The position numbers and the translations under genes are program-made. From assembly GCA_029259995.1 (NCBI GenBank), contig JAJDEC010000269.1:1-13398 (forward strand): a stretch of 13,398 nucleotides of DNA. Direction: 5' to 3'. Below, piece after piece: positions 1 through 6,993 of the stretch (the first letter of the stretch is position 1; every line of letters begins with the position of its first letter). This stretch comes from Phycisphaerae bacterium. Its GTDB lineage: Bacteria > Planctomycetota > Phycisphaerae > UBA1845 > UTPLA1. The notes under the pieces are model-generated. The model was not told where the DNA came from. It did not search any database and saw only the letters and a list, made by a program, of their open reading frames with translations.

Positions 1-2
1 TC

Positions 3-629
3 CTGTTTCAGGGCGACGCCGTCTTCAAGCGCGTGGGGAATCTGTCGGGCGGCGAGCAGTCGCGCGTCCTGTTGGCGCGACTCGTCTGGACCAATCCGCA
101 GGTGCTCGTGCTCGACGAACCGACGAACCATCTGGATATCCTCGCGCGCGAGGCGCTGGAAGAGGCGCTCAAGCTGTATCCGGGCAGCATCCTGATGGTC
201 AGCCACGATCGATACTTCCTCGATCGCATCGCAACGCGTCTGCTCGTGCTGCCGCGACGAACGGAATGCGAAGTCATCGACGGCAACTGGTCGACCTACG
301 CCGAGCTGCTCGCGAAGCGCGAAGAGGCGGCCCGACAGATTGAGGCCGATCGCAAGGCGGCGGAGCGGTCCAAGCGCGAAGAGAAAGAGAAACGGGAGAA
401 GAAGCAGAACAAGAAGTCTCGTTCGAAATATGCAGCGCAGCGAATCGAAGAGATCGAAGAGAAGATCATTCAGATCGAGACGAGAATCGAAGCGATCGAA
501 GTCTCGTTTGCCGATCCGGAAGCAATGAAGGATGCGGAGAAGCGACAGGCGCTGCATTCGGAATACGATCGGATTCGTGAAGAACTTGTCGAGCTGAATG
601 AGAAGTGGGAGGCGGCGGCGGATGGCTGA
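3..629 (+). CDS. ABC-F family ATPase, C-terminal part (5' end outside window)
   Basis: This is the end of a soluble duplicated-ATPase ABC-F protein, a family that acts on ribosomes (translation factors such as EttA/Uup, or antibiotic-resistance proteins) and has no membrane domain. The visible part is the second nucleotide-binding domain. It has the signature motif LSGGEQSR, a Walker B with D-loop (VLVLDEPTNHLD) and the H-loop SHDRYFLDRI. The first ATPase domain and both Walker A motifs lie left of the window. After the ATPase comes a long, highly charged Lys/Glu/Arg C-terminal extension predicted to be coiled coil (from about base 300 to the stop), as in Uup or YfmR-like members. The subfamily cannot be fixed without the inter-domain linker. 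The frame is open from base 3; the stop is TGA at 627-629. Family call is firm, subfamily is not. Confidence 0.93.
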   Translation: MFQGDAVFKRVGNLSGGEQSRVLLARLVWTNPQVLVLDEPTNHLDILAREALEEALKLYPGSILMVSHDRYFLDRIATRLLVLPRRTECEVIDGNWSTYAELLAKREEAARQIEADRKAAERSKREEKEKREKKQNKKSRSKYAAQRIEEIEEKIIQIETRIEAIEVSFADPEAMKDAEKRQALHSEYDRIREELVELNEKWEAAADG

Positions 630-651
630 CGATGCCGCATCAGTCGTGCAA

Positions 652-888
652 CATGCTTACCTTTGTTGGATCATGTGATCGCTTGCGACCCGACGGATGC
701 CTCTCGCGGTATTGTCGTTTTGAATAAGGCTCAGCGGGGGTAAGCATGGCACCCGGCATGGCACCCGGCCTCGCGCTCGCCGATGCATGCCCACCTTTGT
801 TGGCAAATCGACATGATCCCATTCTAATCACATTCACACGACTCGTTATCGTCACTCACTTTCGAAACCGGAGTGAGCATGGCACCCG
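652..888. repeat. Cluster of short direct and inverted repeats in the ABC-F/transporter spacer
   Basis: The 281-base spacer between the first two genes is built from small repeated words. The 12-mer gcatggcacccg occurs twice in tandem (744-755, 756-767) and again at 877-888. The 11-mer acctttgttgg occurs at 659-669 and 793-803. The word catgcttac (652-660) is the reverse complement of gtaagcatg (740-748), so the left part can also pair as an inverted repeat. A near-perfect palindrome gatca/tgatc lies at 669-680. No convincing gene is present. These look like copies of a dispersed chromosomal repeat family, but only this window could be inspected. Confidence 0.6.
800..828 (+). promoter_or_regulatory. 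Sigma70-like promoter for the TauE/SafE gene
   Basis: A -35 box TTGGCA (800-805) and a -10 box TCTAAT (823-828) are separated by exactly 17 bases, each matching five of six consensus positions. The predicted transcription start is near 835, giving a leader of about 75 bases before the ATG at 911. The -35 box overlaps the second copy of the repeat acctttgttgg (793-803), so the repeat may have supplied part of the promoter. Confidence 0.5.
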
Positions 889-910
889 TATCGGCGCATA
901 GATTTCGTTC

Positions 911-1720
911 ATGTTCACGATCCCCCCGTTATTCCAGGACAGCATCACGCTGTACCTTCTCTGTCTGCTGATCCTCATCGGCGGCCAGATCATCTATGCG
1001 ACTGTCGGGTTCGGCGCCGGTATGTTTGCCGTCACGCTGATGGTGATCCTTCTCGACGATCTGCCAGGTGTTGTCTCTACCATTCTGCTGCTGACGTGGA
1101 TTACGGAAGTTCTCGTGCTGTCGCGCGAGTGGCGATACGCATGGGGCAAGCTCCTGTGGATCATCGTGCCGCCGCTCATCGTCGGTGCGTGGATCGGTAC
1201 CAAGGTCCTCGCATCGGGAAGCGGCGAAGCATTGAAAATGACGCTGGGCGCGTTCGTCGCGGCGGCCGGGATTCACTTTCTCGTGACAGACATTCGCGAT
1301 CGTCGCCCGCAGAATTCCGAAGCCGCGGCCGGCAACGGACTTCCGCGAATTCGTCCACTGCTGGGCCTGATTTCCGTACCGGTCGCGCTCACGTCCGGCA
1401 TTCTGGGGGCATGTTTCGGGACCGGCGGACCGCCGGTCATTGTGCTCTTCAAATCGCTGAAGCTGGACAAACGCACGTTTCGCGCGACGCTGCTCGCCTT
1501 CTTCTTCGCTACGAGTATTTCACGAGTCACGTTCGGAATCACGGAGAAGACGCTGGGCATGGACAATGTCCGCGCGGGACTGTGGCTCGTTCCCGGATCG
1601 ATCGTGGGAACGATCATCGGCGCGAAAGTCTACAAGCGACTGAGCGAGCATCACTTCGCACGCGTTGTTTCGATGCTGATCGTGGTCCTGGGATTGACGC
1701 TGGTCTGGACATCGATGTAG
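911..1720 (+). CDS. TauE/SafE-family (DUF81) membrane transporter
   Basis: The 269-residue product is almost entirely hydrophobic, with about eight membrane-spanning stretches. This length and pattern are usual for the TauE/SafE family of putative anion exporters (sulfite, sulfoacetate and related organic anions). Two internally related halves are visible, each with the family's glycine-rich motif: TVGFGAGMFAVTLMV near residue 30 and GACFGTGGPPVIVLF near residue 170. A short charged loop (around residues 128-145, with DRRPQNSE) separates the halves. The start is ATG at 911; there is no clear ribosome binding site just upstream. No sulfur-metabolism gene lies nearby, so the substrate cannot be inferred from context. 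It appears to be a single-gene transcript with its own promoter and a terminator at 1786-1808. Confidence 0.9.
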   Translation: MFTIPPLFQDSITLYLLCLLILIGGQIIYATVGFGAGMFAVTLMVILLDDLPGVVSTILLLTWITEVLVLSREWRYAWGKLLWIIVPPLIVGAWIGTKVLASGSGEALKMTLGAFVAAAGIHFLVTDIRDRRPQNSEAAAGNGLPRIRPLLGLISVPVALTSGILGACFGTGGPPVIVLFKSLKLDKRTFRATLLAFFFATSISRVTFGITEKTLGMDNVRAGLWLVPGSIVGTIIGAKVYKRLSEHHFARVVSMLIVVLGLTLVWTSM

Positions 1721-1785
1721 TGATTGCCGGAATCCGAGCGTCGAAAAAGCATTCAAACCGTCGAAGCGCCCCGCCTTCGTATGGA

Positions 1786-1808
1786 ACGGGCTAATAGCCC
1801 GTCTTTTT
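1786..1808 (+). terminator. Intrinsic terminator after the TauE/SafE gene
   Basis: A perfect inverted repeat with arms acgggcta (1786-1793) and tagcccgt (1795-1802) is followed at once by cttttt (1803-1808). It lies 65 bases after the transporter stop codon and reads in the same direction. No T run follows the hairpin on the other strand, so it should act on the rightward transcript only. Confidence 0.65.
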
Positions 1809-1899
1809 GAACCGGCTATTAGCCGGTTCCACACAACGCAGCGAAACCGGCGATCAGCCCATTCCACACGACTCAGCGAAACCGGCTATTGGCCGGCTT
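1786..1899. repeat. Tandem family of related palindromes between convergent genes
   Basis: Four related units lie in a row between the transporter and the leftward BtpA-family gene. Unit 1 has arms acgggcta/tagcccgt (1786-1802). Unit 2 has perfect 10-base arms gaaccggcta and tagccggttc (1809-1829). Unit 3 (about 1843-1862) and unit 4 (about 1878-1899) start with gaaaccggc and keep part of the palindrome. Connecting words such as ttccacac (1827-1834, 1862-1869) and cagcgaaaccggc (1839-1851, 1874-1886) recur. Unit 1 probably doubles as terminator; the others have decayed arms, as expected of amplified intergenic palindromes. Confidence 0.65.
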
Positions 1900-1907
1900 C
1901 TCATGAC

Positions 1908-2720
1908 TCAGCGTCCAGCCGCTTTCATGAACGCAGCCACGCGCTTGGAATCGATCGGGTTCGTCGTCTTGTTCGCGCGCTTCAGGCATGTGCCGACGAT
2001 GGCGCCATCGGCGATGGTGAGCGTGTCGCCAATCGTCTCCGCCGTCGCCCCGCTTCCAATCCAGAGCGGTCGATTGGGCACGGCATGTTTGACGCGTTCA
2101 GCGTTGGACAGATCCGTCGGCACGCCCGTGCCCGTACCGCTGACGATCAGGGCATCGGCGCCGGCGCGATAGGCCGTCTCTTCCGCCGCGAGGGCGATGT
2201 CGGGCTGACTGAGCGGCGCGGCGTGCTTCACGTGCACATCGGCCGCGATTCGTACGTGCGGCGCGACGAGTCTTCGGCGAGCAAGCAATTCCGCGGCGTT
2301 GCCCGTAATCACGCCCTGGTCCGTTGCATATACGCCCGAAAGGACGTTCACGCGAATAAACGCCGCACTCGTCGCAGCAGCAATCGCGAGTGCGCCGAAT
2401 GCGTCGTTGCGCAGGAGGTTTACGCCGACGGGAACTTTCAGGGCCCGGACGACATCGCGCACGATGATGGACATGGCGGCGATCGTTTCCTTGGGAGCGT
2501 TGGTCGCGGCAAAGGGGGCATCGCCAAAGTTTTCCACGATGACTGCGTCGAATCCGGCTTTTTGAAGGAGCTTGGCGTCGTGAACGGCACGTTGAGAAAT
2601 GTCGTCGATTGCCATCGACGCCGACGCGGAGCCGGGCAATGCGGGCAGATGGACCATACCGATCAGTCTGAGGGCGGCGAGCGGGTTCTTTTCGGCGGAG
2701 CGTTGACGGGGTTTCGCCAT
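1908..2720 (-). CDS. BtpA/SgcQ-family TIM-barrel protein
   Basis: The 270-residue product matches the BtpA/SgcQ family, a predicted TIM barrel related to phosphate-binding barrel enzymes. Family motifs appear in order: GMVHLPALPGS (21-31), IVENFGDAPF (61-70), VGVNLLRND (98-106), FIRVNV (121-126), ATDQG (132-136), ADVHVKHA (160-167), DALIVSGTGTG (189-199) and IGSGAT (221-226). Cyanobacterial BtpA affects photosystem I accumulation and SgcQ sits in a sugar-utilisation operon. Nothing here suggests phototrophy, so an enzymatic role on a sugar or phosphorylated metabolite is more likely, but unproven. ATG at 2720 is taken as start. An in-frame TTG two codons upstream (2726) has a better-spaced AGGA (8 bases), so it could be the true start. 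The gene is alone in its direction and converges on the transporter. Confidence 0.88.
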   Translation of the reverse strand: MAKPRQRSAEKNPLAALRLIGMVHLPALPGSASASMAIDDISQRAVHDAKLLQKAGFDAVIVENFGDAPFAATNAPKETIAAMSIIVRDVVRALKVPVGVNLLRNDAFGALAIAAATSAAFIRVNVLSGVYATDQGVITGNAAELLARRRLVAPHVRIAADVHVKHAAPLSQPDIALAAEETAYRAGADALIVSGTGTGVPTDLSNAERVKHAVPNRPLWIGSGATAETIGDTLTIADGAIVGTCLKRANKTTNPIDSKRVAAFMKAAGR

Positions 2721-2904
2721 GGGCAAGCGTCCAATCCTGTTCTATCTGATCTCGTGATTCGCGCGCCGTAAGACGACGCCTGACAATGGCAATCGTATTC
2801 TGATCGGTGCGTTATCGCCACGTGTCAACGCCGCATCGGAGGGATTGTGAGTGATGGAGGCGCTTTCGTTGCCGTTGTGCAATGCGTTTTGTAACGGTTC
2901 TGTC

Positions 2905-2924
2905 GATGCCGAAGGGTCGGCGTC
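2905..2924 (-). other. Hairpin downstream of the acidic membrane protein gene
   Basis: Arms gatgccga (2905-2912) and tcggcgtc (2917-2924) can form an eight-pair stem (one G-T pair) with a four-base loop, starting 18 bases after the stop codon of the leftward gene ending at 2943. No U tract follows on that strand, so it could be a weak or factor-dependent terminator or an mRNA 3'-end stabiliser. The rest of 2727-2942, upstream of the BtpA-family gene, shows no clear promoter. Confidence 0.25.
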
Positions 2925-2942
2925 GTCTGCGTCGCTCGTCGG

Positions 2943-4733
2943 CTAATCCTGCGAGGGCTTGTTAGCGCCGAGTCCGTCTCCGATGACGGCGGACAAGTCG
3001 CCTTGAATCGCGTCGACGGACGATCGAATCTGATCGAGCGCTTCGGTGAGAGACAGGTGCTCGGCCTCGGCCCGAAGGATGTCCGTCACGAGTTGGATTT
3101 GTCGTTCGTTCAGGGCGCTGTCGATCCGTGCGATCATGTCGCGTCGATGGTTCAGATTCGCGTCGAGGGATGCGTCGAGACTTTCGAGGGCCGCCCGGCT
3201 TGCATCCGCCCGAGCGACCGCGGCATCGATGTCGATCTTTGCCTTGTTGACGATGTCGACAGACGCCGAGTCGTCGGGCGTCGCCGATTGCGTTACGGAT
3301 TCCGGCGTGTCCGAGTTCGGATCGGAAACCGAATTACCTGTGGGCGCGTCGTTATCAGCTGCCTGGTCGATGGCGTCGGCGATGGGCGTTTCCATCTCGA
3401 CGGCCGCGAGAGATTTCGCGGCGGAGTCTGCCATCTCGTCGGCAACGATGGATTCCAATTCCCCGAATGGTTCGTCGGGCGCCGCGGAATCGGCTTCGCC
3501 CGTTTCCACGGCATCCGGCGTTTCGACGGATTCGATCGCCCCGTCGGCCTCCATCACTTCATCGAGTTCTGCCGCGACAGGATCGTTGGCAACGCCATCG
3601 TTATCCTCGATGTCCGCTAGCGCGTCAGGCATGGACTTTTTTTTTGAGTCGGCATCGACGTCGTCGGGCGACGACGCTTCCGGTTCCGGAGATGGGATGG
3701 GGCTCGTTGCATCGTCCTCTGCGTCAGTGGCCTCAGATTTGATCTCGTTGGTCGGCTCGGACGTGGATTCCTCATCGGAACCGTATCCCGCATCCGCGAG
3801 TTGTTGCTCAAACGCCTCGACGCCCCCGAGGGAATCGTCATCCAGCGATTCGACACCGAGCTTTGCGGCGGATTCGGCCAGCAGTGAATCGAAGTCAATC
3901 GCTTCATCGACTTCGGCCGAGTCGGTCAATGCGTCCATGCCCGCATTGCCTTCGGCGATCAATGCCGCCGTTTCGTCTTCGACGGTTGAGGCGCCTGAAT
4001 CGTCGTCCGTCTGATCGTCCAATGCGGAAAAGACCAGGTCCGCGACGTCCGCGTCATCGGACGTGTCCGACGAATCGGCGGCAGGGGTTTCCGCCAGGGA
4101 CGGTTCAATCGCGGGCGATTCAGGCTGTGTCGGCGGAGCGGACGAATCGCCGACTTCCGCCGCTTCGATTGGTTCAGTTGATACGGGCGGTTCGATCGAT
4201 TCGATCGTGGGCAAAGTTGGAGGGTCAGGCAACTCGGATTCTGCGGCAGGACGCTCAAGGACGGACGCAGACGTCGCCTGGGCGATCGCAGCGGCGGCCT
4301 CATCCGCTGCGCGTCGAATTGACTCCAACTCGTCTCGCAAGCTCGCACACTCCGCAAGGTTCTGGGCGTGCATCGCTTCGATCTGTTGCCGTCGCTGGCG
4401 TGATAGTCTGAGTTGTACGCGGAGATTGCGCAGGAATCTGCGCTCGGGCGGCAGGCGATCTTCGACTGGACGACCGTATGCGCCTTTGCGATAGGGTGTG
4501 ATGATCCTGGACAATTCGGCACAAAGTTCTCGGGCCGACGGACCTTCAATACGCTCGTCCAATTCGTCAACACGGCGTTCGGCCGCCGCGGCCCGTCTGG
4601 ACGCCAGGATCCAACCGAGCAGGCCGCCCCCGAGGACCACGCCGGCGGCGATCAACAACGAGACATCGCGTCCGATATTCGACAACAGGTCGATTCCTTC
4701 CGCGAGGACAAGATGGCTGAAGTCCAGAGTCAC
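2943..4733 (-). CDS. Membrane-anchored protein with long acidic low-complexity region, function unknown
   Basis: I do not recognise this family. With a GTG start at 4733 it has 596 residues. One hydrophobic segment (about residues 24-45, SLLIAAGVVLGGGLLGWI) should anchor it in the membrane. A charged, helical, probably coiled-coil part follows to about residue 150 (including RQQIEAMHAQNLAECASLRDE). Then come roughly 350 residues dominated by Asp, Glu, Ala, Ser, Thr and Pro with no visible fold, and a helical C-terminal block of about 95 residues (from IDIDAAVARAD). The open frame extends upstream to a GTG at 4952, but those residues are Arg/Cys-rich and unlike the rest. A TTG at 4685 preceded by GGAAGGA is another possible start. 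A run of nine A (bases 3637-3645 on the other strand) encodes Lys-Lys-Lys in the acidic part. Divergent from the GCS2 operon; no functional link is proven. Confidence 0.75.
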   Translation of the reverse strand: MTLDFSHLVLAEGIDLLSNIGRDVSLLIAAGVVLGGGLLGWILASRRAAAAERRVDELDERIEGPSARELCAELSRIITPYRKGAYGRPVEDRLPPERRFLRNLRVQLRLSRQRRQQIEAMHAQNLAECASLRDELESIRRAADEAAAAIAQATSASVLERPAAESELPDPPTLPTIESIEPPVSTEPIEAAEVGDSSAPPTQPESPAIEPSLAETPAADSSDTSDDADVADLVFSALDDQTDDDSGASTVEDETAALIAEGNAGMDALTDSAEVDEAIDFDSLLAESAAKLGVESLDDDSLGGVEAFEQQLADAGYGSDEESTSEPTNEIKSEATDAEDDATSPIPSPEPEASSPDDVDADSKKKSMPDALADIEDNDGVANDPVAAELDEVMEADGAIESVETPDAVETGEADSAAPDEPFGELESIVADEMADSAAKSLAAVEMETPIADAIDQAADNDAPTGNSVSDPNSDTPESVTQSATPDDSASVDIVNKAKIDIDAAVARADASRAALESLDASLDANLNHRRDMIARIDSALNERQIQLVTDILRAEAEHLSLTEALDQIRSSVDAIQGDLSAVIGDGLGANKPSQD

Positions 4734-4797
4734 ATCATCGGTATCGGCGAGCGATCCGGTCGACGTTCGAAATCGATTGGACGATTCGCGCCGAGAT

Positions 4798-4825
4798 TTA
4801 ATATGCTTTCGACGACAGGGTCGAA
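4798..4825 (-). promoter_or_regulatory. Weak promoter candidate for the acidic membrane protein gene
   Basis: Read leftward, TTCGAC (4825-4820) and TATTAA (4803-4798) are 16 bases apart, in the only AT-rich island upstream of the gene. Each box matches about four of six consensus positions. Transcription would start near 4790, which favours translation starting at 4733 or 4685 rather than 4952. Confidence 0.28.
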
Positions 4826-5005
4826 TGATCTGCCTGTTCGGCGGTAGCGCGAGCGAGACGTTTCGACATTCAGCAGATAAGACGCACGTCCGTTCGTGAT
4901 GGAACAGGCAATACGAGCGCCGCTTCGAGAAAAAAGGGGGACGCACGGACAACTTCCGTGTCCGAACAATTGCGTGGATTTGCGATAAGTCATCCGTATC
5001 TCAAC

Positions 5006-5034
5006 TTGGGTCCGATTCGGTCCTCTGCTACACT
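5006..5034 (+). promoter_or_regulatory. Sigma70-like promoter and ribosome binding site of the GCS2/AstE operon
   Basis: A -35 box TTGGGT (5006-5011) and a -10 box TACACT (5029-5034) are 17 bases apart. Predicted transcription start near 5041 gives a short leader of about 36 bases. A Shine-Dalgarno sequence GGAAG (5065-5069) sits seven bases before the ATG at 5077, which supports that start codon. Confidence 0.5.
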
Positions 5035-5076
5035 GATCCCTTTCTCCAATCGCCAATCGCCGACGGAAGCGTCTTC

Positions 5077-6993
5077 ATGGGTGAACACGACATTCGGACT
5101 GACATACCGGGCGACGAGCGCCGTCAATTCGTCAAGCGATTGCTGACGGACATTCAGGCCCTGGAGGAGATGCTGAGTCGGGGGATGATCGAGTCGGGAT
5201 TTCGTCGAATCGGGGCGGAACAGGAATTGATCATCGTCGGTGCGGCATGTCGCCCCAACCCGATCAACCTCGAGCTGCTCGAACGCCTGAATGATCCGGA
5301 ACTAACGACAGAGCTCGCCCGATTCAACATGGAACACAATCTTGCGCCGCTGGATCTCGGCGGCGACTGTCTCCGCCAGATGGAGACGCTGATCAATGAG
5401 AAGCTGAAGTGCATTCGATCGGTCGCGGAAGATTTCGACGCCGACGTCATTCAAACGGGGATCCTTCCGACGCTGGAGGCGTCGGACCTTCGGCCGCAGA
5501 ATATGACGCCCCTGCCGCGTTATCAGGGATTGGATGACGCCTTGATGGCGCTGCGCGGCGGTCCGTTTCAATTCGTCATCAAGGGCATGGACGAACTGAG
5601 CGTGAAACAGGAATCCGTGCTGGTCGAATCGTGCAACACCAGTTTTCAGGTCCACTTTCAGGTCATGCCCGATCGATTCGCACAACTGTACAACGTCGCC
5701 CAGGCGATATCGGCACCCGTCATGGCAGCCGCCGTGAATTCGCCGCTTCTATTCGGGCGCCGATTGTGGAAAGAAACACGAATCGCCGTCTTCCATCAGT
5801 CCGTTGATGCACGCGATCAACAGGACTCGCATCGGGAACTCGCGCCGCGCGTCAGTTTCGGTACGCGCTGGGTCGACAAGTCCGCCGTTGAGATTTTTCA
5901 AGAGGACATATCGCGTTTCCGCGTTCTTTTCGTTGCAGAAAAGGAAGAGGATCCGTTCGCATGCATCGAGCGCGGCGACGCGCCAAAGCTGCGCGCCTTG
6001 CAGACGCACAACGGGACAGTCTATCGCTGGAATCGCGCATGCTACGGTATCACGGACGGCAAGCCGCATCTCCGCATCGAGAACCGATTTCTTCCGTCGG
6101 GGCCGACGACGATCGATGAAGTGGCGAACGCGGCGTTCTGGTTCGGATTGATGGCGGGCGTCAGTGAAAAGTACGAGGATGTGACGCGCATCATGGCGTT
6201 TGACACGGCGCGAAACAACTTCTTCAGCGCGGCGCAACAGGGATTGCAGGCCCAGTTCACATGGATCGACAAGAAAATCGCGCCGGCGCAACGCCTGATT
6301 CTCGACAACCTGCTCCCGCTCGCACACGAAGGCCTGAAGTTCCTGAAGATCGACAGCCGGGATATTGATCGATATCTCGGCGTCATCGAGGCCCGCGTGG
6401 CCAGCAAACAGACCGGGGCCACGTGGATGCTTGAGTCCCTGTCCAAGATGGGCACGTCGGGCAATCGCAGCGATCGATTGAGCTCGTTGACGTGCCAGAT
6501 GGCGGAATTGAGCCGGGACAATGATCCGGTTCACGAATGGCCGTTGGCGAAACTCCGCCGAACGGGCAACTGGACGACGAACTACGCACGGCTCGAACAG
6601 TACATGTCGACCGATCTTTTCACAGTGAACGAGGACGAGGTCATCGATCTCGTCGCCAATCTGATGGATTGGCGGCGAATTCGCCACGTTCCTGTCGAAG
6701 ACAACCAGAATCGGCTCGTCGGCCTGGTTTCCTACCGGACGCTGCTGCGGCACATGGCGAGAAACCTGCCCCGCGGAATTGCGGAACCCGTGGCCGTTCG
6801 GGATATAATGATCCCCAATCCGCACACGGCCACGCCGGACATGACGACATTGGAGGCCATTGCGATGATGCGGAGACTGGGTGTGGCCTGTCTGCCCGTC
6901 GTCCAGGACGATAAACTGGTGGGGATCGTGACAGAACACGATATGCTGAACATTGCGGCGGAACTCATTGAGAATTCGCTGAAAGACACTTGA
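5077..6993 (+). CDS. GCS2-type (glutamate-cysteine ligase family 2) ligase with two C-terminal CBS domains
   Basis: The 638-residue product joins an ATP-dependent carboxylate-amine ligase domain of the glutamate-cysteine ligase 2 family (about residues 20-460) to a CBS pair (about 505-635). Ligase landmarks are GAEQE (46-50), whose acidic residues bind metal/ATP in the family, NTSFQVHFQV (187-196) and LRIENRFLPSGPT (332-344). CBS 1 starts at YMSTDLFTV and includes RHVPV and LVGLVSYRTLL. CBS 2 runs from VRDIMIPNPHTATPD to LPVVQDDKLVGIVTEHDML. CBS pairs usually bind adenine nucleotides, so ligase activity may respond to energy state; this is inference. The substrates are unknown: the family includes gamma-glutamylcysteine makers but also ligases for other amino acid amides, and no glutathione synthetase gene is nearby. 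Start ATG is backed by GGAAG seven bases upstream. The next gene overlaps the stop, implying a joint transcript and coupled translation. Confidence 0.88.
   Translation: MGEHDIRTDIPGDERRQFVKRLLTDIQALEEMLSRGMIESGFRRIGAEQELIIVGAACRPNPINLELLERLNDPELTTELARFNMEHNLAPLDLGGDCLRQMETLINEKLKCIRSVAEDFDADVIQTGILPTLEASDLRPQNMTPLPRYQGLDDALMALRGGPFQFVIKGMDELSVKQESVLVESCNTSFQVHFQVMPDRFAQLYNVAQAISAPVMAAAVNSPLLFGRRLWKETRIAVFHQSVDARDQQDSHRELAPRVSFGTRWVDKSAVEIFQEDISRFRVLFVAEKEEDPFACIERGDAPKLRALQTHNGTVYRWNRACYGITDGKPHLRIENRFLPSGPTTIDEVANAAFWFGLMAGVSEKYEDVTRIMAFDTARNNFFSAAQQGLQAQFTWIDKKIAPAQRLILDNLLPLAHEGLKFLKIDSRDIDRYLGVIEARVASKQTGATWMLESLSKMGTSGNRSDRLSSLTCQMAELSRDNDPVHEWPLAKLRRTGNWTTNYARLEQYMSTDLFTVNEDEVIDLVANLMDWRRIRHVPVEDNQNRLVGLVSYRTLLRHMARNLPRGIAEPVAVRDIMIPNPHTATPDMTTLEAIAMMRRLGVACLPVVQDDKLVGIVTEHDMLNIAAELIENSLKDT

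Larger units (their letters stand above)
4734..5076. other. Divergent intergenic region between the acidic membrane protein and the GCS2 operon
   Basis: This 343-base stretch holds the candidate promoters of two divergent transcription units. It contains a leftward promoter candidate at 4798-4825, a rightward sigma70-like promoter at 5006-5034, and a hairpin (cacgga 4944-4949, tccgtg 4955-4960) beside an A6G5 run (4930-4940). Read leftward, that hairpin is followed after eight bases by TTTTTT. The open frame of the leftward gene continues to 4952, but its translation there looks noncoding. No small gene is evident. Confidence 0.5.

Noticed and set aside
640..855. 71-codon open frame on the - strand between the first two genes
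   Set aside because: Its translation (GAMPGAMLTP and similar) is simply the tandem 12-mer repeat read in frame.
3046..4014. 322-codon open frame on the + strand, serine-rich
   Set aside because: It lies fully opposite the acidic protein gene; its Ser/Ala-rich translation is the mirror of GAC/GAA/GCG codons and shows no family motif.
4734..4952. N-terminal extension of the acidic membrane protein to the GTG at 4952
   Set aside because: The 73 extra residues are Arg/Cys/His-rich, unlike the rest of the protein, and the stretch contains a promoter-like AT-rich island and a terminator-like hairpin.
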